A stretch of 64,000 nucleotides of DNA from Streptomyces chrestomyceticus JCM 4735 (GTDB taxonomy: Bacteria > Actinomycetota > Actinomycetes > Streptomycetales > Streptomycetaceae), in assembly GCF_003865135.1 (NCBI RefSeq), contig NZ_BHZC01000001.1, positions 5,952,001 through 6,016,000 of the forward strand, in the 5' to 3' direction. Each line of letters begins with the position of its first letter. Position 1 is the stretch's first letter. Positions 59,951-64,000 of this stretch are shown one piece after another. The position numbers were made by a program, and so were the translations under genes. The notes beneath the pieces are model-generated. The model had not been told where the DNA came from, searched no databases, and saw nothing but the letters and a program-made list of their open reading frames with translations.

Positions 59951-60792
59951 TCAGCCCTTGACCGCGCCCTGCATGATCCCCCGACGATCTGCTTGCCGAA
60001 CAGGACGAACGCGACGAGCAGCGGCAGCGTGCCGAGCAGCGCGCCCGCCATGATCACGGACTGGTCGGGGATGTAGCCGCGGCCGAGGCCGGTCAGCGCG
60101 ACCTGCACGGTCGGGTTGCCGTTCTGCGTCAGCGCGATGATCGGCCAGAAGAAGTCGTTCCACGCCTGGACGAAGGTGAGCAGACCGAGCACCGCCATCG
60201 CGGGCCGGGCGGCCGGGAAGACGACGTGCCACACCACGCGCCAGCCGTTCGCCCCGTCCGTACGGGCCGCCTCGATCAGCTCGGTGGGCAGCGCCTGGAG
60301 CAGGTACTGCCGCATGAAGAAGACCCCGAAGGCGCTGACGAGGGTGGGCAGGATGACGGCCTGCAACTGGTCGGTCCACTCCAGCTCGGCGACGGTCATG
60401 AACAGCGGTACGACACTGAGCTGCGGCGGCACCATCATCGTGCCGATCACCAGCAACAGCAGCAGTTTCTTCGCCCGGAAGCGCAGCTTGGCGAAGGCGA
60501 ACCCGGCGACGGTCGAGAAGACCACCGTGCCCGCCGCGATCGTCGTGGCCACCACCGTGGTGTTCAGCAGCGCCGCGCCCATGTTGGCGTCGGACCAGGC
60601 CGTACCGAGGTTCTTGAGCAGGTTCCCGCCGAACCAGAACGGCGGCGGCGTCTGGGCGAGCCGGGTGTTGTTGCGGGAGGCGGCGACGGCGGTCCACAGC
60701 AGCGGGAAGAGCGAGCCCGCGGTGAAGAGGATCAGCACCGCGTAGGTCACCTTCCCGCCGTGCAGGTGCCGGCCGGCGCGTCGGGCGGTCAT
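59951..60792 (-). CDS. cebG: CebG-like sugar ABC permease, apparent frameshift near 3' end
   Basis: MalG-type permease with six membrane segments and the EAA loop EAARTDGANGWRVVWHVVFPAARP. After FGKQIVGG the read frame is lost and runs on into the bglC 5' region (stop near 59608), replacing the expected end with over 100 unrelated residues. The natural family ending IMQGAVKG followed by a stop is present in the neighbouring frame at 59953-59951. Adding one G to the GGGGG run complementary to 59978-59982 gives 280 residues with a normal C-terminus. The EAA loop is unaffected, so even the read-through product might assemble. Confidence 0.88.
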
Positions 60793-60801
60793 GGCTCCTC
60801 C

Positions 60802-61806
60802 TCACTGGCTGGTGCGCAGCCGGCGGGCGATCAGCGCGTTGACCGCGGCGATCACCAGCAGGATCAGGAACATCGTCCAGGCGATGGCCGAGGCCCGGCC
60901 GAGATGGAGGTTCACCCACCCCTGCTCGTACAGGTACAGGCCCAGCGTCTGGTACTGGTGGTCGGCGCCGCCCGAGGCCCCGGCGCTCCCGCTGAACAGC
61001 AGCGGCTCGCCGAACAGTTGCGTGGCGCCGATCGTCGAGACCACGCAGGTGAACAGGATCGTCGGCCGCAGCGACGGCACCGTGACGTACCGGAACTGCT
61101 GCCACCGGGAGGCGCCGTCGAGCGCCGCCGACTCGTACAGGTCGTGCGGTATCGCCTGCATGGCGGCCAGGTAGATCAGCGCGTTGTACCCCGTCCACCG
61201 CCAGACGACGATCGTGGAGACCGCCAGCTTGGCGCTCCAGGACCCGTTCTCCCAGTCGACGCCGTCCGCGCCGACCGTGCTCAGCAGCCAGTTGACCAGC
61301 CCGTAGTCGCGCCCGAAGAGCAGCACGAACACCAGCGTCGCGGCGGCCACCGAGGTGGCGTACGGCGTGAGCAGCGCCACCCGGAAGAACATCGAGCCGC
61401 GCAGCCGGTAGTTGAGCAGGTGCGCGAGGCCCAGCGCCATCAGCAGTTGCGGCACGGTCGAGAGGACACCGATGACGAACGTGTTCCCGAGGGCGTTCCA
61501 GAAGAAGTCGTCGCCGAGCAGCCGGGTGAAGTTGCGCAGCCCGGCCCACTCCATGTCGGTGGGCGCGGTCAGCTCCACACGGTGCAGTGCGGCCCACCCC
61601 GTGTAGAGGAGGGGGAAGAGCCCGAAGGCGGCGAAGAAGAGGAAGAACGGGGCGATGTAGAGGTACGGGCTCCAGCGCAGGTCCCGCCGATAGCGGCGGC
61701 TGCGGCGCTCCCGCGCGCGGACGGCGGCGGGGCTTTCGGGGGAGGGCGGCGTCCGGCCGTGCACGGCGGCGGGGCGGTCGGGGGAACGGGTCGTCGGGCC
61801 GTCCAC
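60802..61806 (-). CDS. cebF: CebF-like sugar ABC permease
   Basis: 334 residues from GTG 61806. A charged 40-residue N-terminus is followed by six membrane segments beginning YLYIAPFFLFFAAFGLFPLLYTGW, and the MalF-type EAA loop YESAALDGASRWQQFRYVTVPSLRP. It pairs with CebG to form the cellobiose/cellotriose channel. The ATPase is expected to be MsiK, encoded elsewhere as in other streptomycetes; no ATPase gene is present here. Only 9 bases separate it from cebG and 3 from cebE. Confidence 0.9.
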   Translation of the reverse strand: MDGPTTRSPDRPAAVHGRTPPSPESPAAVRARERRSRRYRRDLRWSPYLYIAPFFLFFAAFGLFPLLYTGWAALHRVELTAPTDMEWAGLRNFTRLLGDDFFWNALGNTFVIGVLSTVPQLLMALGLAHLLNYRLRGSMFFRVALLTPYATSVAAATLVFVLLFGRDYGLVNWLLSTVGADGVDWENGSWSAKLAVSTIVVWRWTGYNALIYLAAMQAIPHDLYESAALDGASRWQQFRYVTVPSLRPTILFTCVVSTIGATQLFGEPLLFSGSAGASGGADHQYQTLGLYLYEQGWVNLHLGRASAIAWTMFLILLVIAAVNALIARRLRTSQ

Positions 61807-61809
61807 GGC

Positions 61810-63141
61810 TCACTGGTCCAGCGCGTTGTCGATCGACTCGACCGCCGCCCGCCAGCCCTGCTCGGGGGTCTTGCCCTGCTGGTCGACCTGGAGTACTCCC
61901 ACATCGGTGATGTTCTGGTTGACGGTGAGGTCCTTCGGGCCGAGGACCTGGTCGGGGATGCCCTCGGCCGCCGCGGCGAAGATCTTGCCGATCGGCGCGT
62001 CCCCGAAGTACGGATGCTTGGCCCCGGACACCGCGGGCAGCCCGTACGCCGCCCGGGCGCTGGGGAAGCTGGCCTGCTTCGTGAACAGTTTCGCCTGCTG
62101 CTCGGGCGCGGTCAGCCAGGCCGCCAGCTTGACCGCCTCGCTCTTGTGCCGGCCCGCTTCCGGTACGGCGAGGAACGAACCGCCCCAGTTCCCGGGCTTG
62201 GGCGCGGCGGCCACGTCCCACTTGTCGCGGCCCTGGTCCCCGGACTTCTCCTTGATGTAGCCGAGCATCCACGGCGGGCAGGAGACCGTCGCGAAGCGCC
62301 CGTTGGCGTACGCCTGGTCCCAGGACTTCTGGAACTGCTGGAGCCGGGCGGTCAGTTTGCCGGTCGCCGCCCGCATCGCCGCGTCCCACGCCTGCCGTAC
62401 GGACGGGCTGTCCTTGTAGACCAGCTTGCCGTCGCGGTCGTAATAACGTTCGGCGCTGCTGGAGATCACCGCGTTGTAGACACCGGAGGCGGAGTCCACG
62501 AAGGACGTACCCGCCGGAGCCTTGTCCTTGAAGCGCTCGCCGACGTCGAGGTACTTCCCCCAGCCGCCCGCCCAGAGCTTGGCCACCGCGTCGCGGTCGG
62601 TCGGCAGTCCGGCCTTGGCGAAGAGGTCCTTGCGGTAGCAGATCGCCATCGGCCCGATGTCCGTGCCCAGGCCGACGGTCTTGCCGCTCGCGTTGGTCGC
62701 TTGCGCCCACTTCCAGGGGATGAAGTCGGCCTTCCGTACACCCGGCGCCTTCGAGAGGTCGACGAGCTTGCCCGCCTGGGTGGCGGTGACCTCGGCGATG
62801 TTGTTGACCTCGACGGCCTGGACGTCGGCGAGCCCGCTGCCGGTGCTCAGGTGGGTGAGCAGTTGCGGGTAGTAGTTCTCGTTCCGTTCGATCGAGGTCT
62901 CTTTGATCGTGATGTCCGGGTGCAGCTTCATGTACGCGTCGTAGAGACCGGCCTGCTTGTAGCCGAAGACGCCGAAGACGCCGACCGTCAGGGTGGTCTT
63001 CTTGGCGGCGGCTCCCGAGGAGTCCCGCGCGGCGGGAGTGTCGCTGTCCTCGGCGCAGCCGCCGAGCAGTGCGGCCCCGAGCGCGGCGGCGGCCGCGAGG
63101 GCCACCGCCCGCCGACGGGGGCCGCGGATCGTCGTTCGCAT
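61810..63141 (-). CDS. cebE: CebE-like cello-oligosaccharide-binding lipoprotein
   Basis: 443 residues. Lipoprotein signal (ALAAAAALGAALLGGC, Cys29) and a type-1 solute-binding domain: LTVGVFGVFGYKQAGLYDAYMKLHPDITIKETSIERNENYYPQLLTHLSTGSGLADVQAVEVNNIAEV, and a late GWRAAVESIDNALDQ. Cluster context (GH1, permease pair, LacI regulator with CebR box) supports cellobiose/cellotriose as ligand. AGGAGGAGA precedes the ATG. It is the first gene of the operon and lies behind the CebR box. Confidence 0.91.
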   Translation of the reverse strand: MRTTIRGPRRRAVALAAAAALGAALLGGCAEDSDTPAARDSSGAAAKKTTLTVGVFGVFGYKQAGLYDAYMKLHPDITIKETSIERNENYYPQLLTHLSTGSGLADVQAVEVNNIAEVTATQAGKLVDLSKAPGVRKADFIPWKWAQATNASGKTVGLGTDIGPMAICYRKDLFAKAGLPTDRDAVAKLWAGGWGKYLDVGERFKDKAPAGTSFVDSASGVYNAVISSSAERYYDRDGKLVYKDSPSVRQAWDAAMRAATGKLTARLQQFQKSWDQAYANGRFATVSCPPWMLGYIKEKSGDQGRDKWDVAAAPKPGNWGGSFLAVPEAGRHKSEAVKLAAWLTAPEQQAKLFTKQASFPSARAAYGLPAVSGAKHPYFGDAPIGKIFAAAAEGIPDQVLGPKDLTVNQNITDVGVLQVDQQGKTPEQGWRAAVESIDNALDQ

Positions 63142-63200
63142 GGCGTCTCCTCCTGGTGCCCTGCAGACCGTGCGTGCGGGATGTGGGGTGTCCAGTACTG

Positions 63201-63214
63201 TGGGAGCGCTCCCA
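63201..63214. promoter_or_regulatory. CebR operator box
   Basis: TGGGAGCGCTCCCA is a perfect 14-bp palindrome identical to the published CebR-binding consensus. It lies 60 bases upstream of cebE and 118 bases upstream of cebR in the divergent promoter region, so it can repress cebEFG-bglC and perhaps cebR. Confidence 0.93.
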
Positions 63215-63331
63215 GTCGTGATGAGGTGAAGGGTCGCCGTTCCCGGGTACGCATGTCAAGGGCGTGCGCGCCAACACCCGCCGGACGGTTCGTTGTTGAA
63301 TGTACGGCCAGGACGGCAGGCGGAGGCGGCG

Positions 63332-64000
63332 ATGGCACCAGTCGGACGGCGCGGGGGCGGCAGGCCCACCCTCGAAGAGGTCGCCGCGCGCGCGGGCGTC
63401 GGCCGCGGCACGGTCTCCCGCGTGATCAACGGCTCCCCCCGGGTCAGCGAACGGACCCGCTCCCTGGTGCAGCAGGCCGTCGCCGACCTCGGCTACGTAC
63501 CCGACCGCGCCGCCCGCGCCCTGGCCGGCCACCGCGCCGACACGGTCGCCCTGGTCGTACCGGAAGCCGAGACCCGGCTCTTCGCCGAGCCCTACTTCTC
63601 CGGCATCCTGCGCGGCGTCAGCGCCGGACTGGCCGACCACGACATGCAGTTGCTGCTCACCCTGATCCGTACGTCCAAGGAGCGGCGCCGCTTCGCCGAC
63701 TACCTCGCCGCGCACCGCGTCGACGGTGTCCTGCTGGTCTCCGTGCACGGCGACGACCCGCTGCCCGACCTGCTGGGCCGGATGGCGATCCCGACCGTCC
63801 TGAACGGCCGCCGCACCGCCGGGGAAACCGTTCCGTACGTGGACTCCGACAACACCGGCGGCGCGCAGAGCGCCCTGGAGCACCTCATCGGCCGCGGCCG
63901 CCGCCAGGTCGCCACCATCACCGGGCCGCCCGACATGTACGTGGCCCACTGCCGCCTCGACGGCTACCGCCAGGCCGTACGCGCCGCCGGCCACCCCGAG
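63332..64000 (+). CDS. cebR: CebR LacI-family repressor, C-terminus cut by window end
   Basis: The visible 223 residues start at ATG 63332 (GGAGGCGGC upstream). The LacI HTH is at about 11-60: TLEEVAARAGVGRGTVSRVINGSPRVSERTRSLVQQAVADLGYVPDRAARALAG, including the hinge-helix region. The periplasmic-binding-like sensor domain follows (ADTVALVVPEAETRLFAEPYFSGILRGV, VPYVDSDNTGGAQSALEHLI, RRQVATITGPPDMYVAHCRLDGYRQAV). CebR releases DNA on binding cellobiose or cellotriose. The frame is still open at the last base of the window. Confidence 0.93.
   Translation, partial: MAPVGRRGGGRPTLEEVAARAGVGRGTVSRVINGSPRVSERTRSLVQQAVADLGYVPDRAARALAGHRADTVALVVPEAETRLFAEPYFSGILRGVSAGLADHDMQLLLTLIRTSKERRRFADYLAAHRVDGVLLVSVHGDDPLPDLLGRMAIPTVLNGRRTAGETVPYVDSDNTGGAQSALEHLIGRGRRQVATITGPPDMYVAHCRLDGYRQAVRAAGHPE

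Noticed and set aside
59951..63994. A 1347-codon open frame on the minus strand across the ceb region
   Set aside because: It is a shadow created by high GC content. It contains no domain and runs out of frame through cebE, cebF and cebR, whose products are clear. Only its last eight codons matter, since they are the true end of cebG.

Overview
The window is 64 kb of high-GC actinobacterial chromosome, almost certainly Streptomyces. Codon third positions are strongly GC-biased, GTG and occasional TTG starts are common, overlaps of the ATGA type are frequent, and gene sets typical of the genus are present: the cslA-glxA-cslZ morphogenesis locus, a ceb cellobiose cluster with a perfect CebR box, and DasR-type operators before chitin-active enzymes. 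There is no CRISPR array, transposase or phage module. The order csl locus to ceb locus matches, from memory, the SCO2838 to SCO2794 stretch of S. coelicolor, so most of this looks like inherited core chromosome with some accessory catabolic genes.

Layout. 0-3.2 kb: a truncated Gfo/Idh/MocA oxidoreductase divergent from a ROK regulator, a small membrane-anchored exported protein and a GntR/UTRA regulator. 3.2-11.1 kb: a DUF2079 membrane protein, then a predicted phosphonate-use operon (FAD oxidoreductase of the HpnW type, phosphonatase-like HAD enzyme, and an ABC importer with ATPase, two permeases and a lipoprotein). 11.3-13.7 kb: a HAD-IIA phosphatase and a membrane protein/class F sortase pair. 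14-19.1 kb: cslZ (GH6), glxA (copper-radical oxidase) and cslA (cellulose-synthase-like), the last with an apparent single-base frameshift. 19.5-27.4 kb: FadR-type regulator, an NlpC/P60 - SPFH - NlpC/P60 - unknown cassette, and two tandem AA10 lytic polysaccharide monooxygenases behind DasR-like sites. Three identical tRNA-Lys(CTT) genes sit at 20.3, 27.5 and 42.2 kb.

27.7-38.3 kb is an accessory catabolic region: IclR regulator, EhuABCD-like importer, DUF3830 protein, amidase, D-2-hydroxyacid dehydrogenase, two Asp/Glu-racemase-superfamily enzymes and an LLM flavin enzyme. It looks like uptake and breakdown of an unidentified amide or carboxylate. 38.5-44 kb: a PAS-GGDEF-EAL protein, a secreted M6-type protease and two small conserved proteins. 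44.2-48.5 kb is the most intriguing module: a tightly overlapped three-gene operon of a Cas4/AddB-like nuclease with four candidate Fe-S cysteines, an unknown 517-residue protein and an SF1 helicase, which together resemble a split Dna2/AddAB-type DNA-end-processing or defence machine.

48.4-57 kb: PAP2-like enzyme, histidine phosphatase, HTH/TPR regulator, prim-pol-related small protein, spermidine-synthase-like methyltransferase fold, and an OmpR-type two-component system. 57.2-64 kb: a secreted GH18 protein, then bglC-cebG-cebF-cebE divergent from cebR (cut by the window end) for cello-oligosaccharide uptake and hydrolysis. cebG, like cslA, carries a one-base shortfall in a G run near its 3' end. 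Two such lesions of the same kind suggest homopolymer errors in the assembly, although real mutations cannot be excluded.
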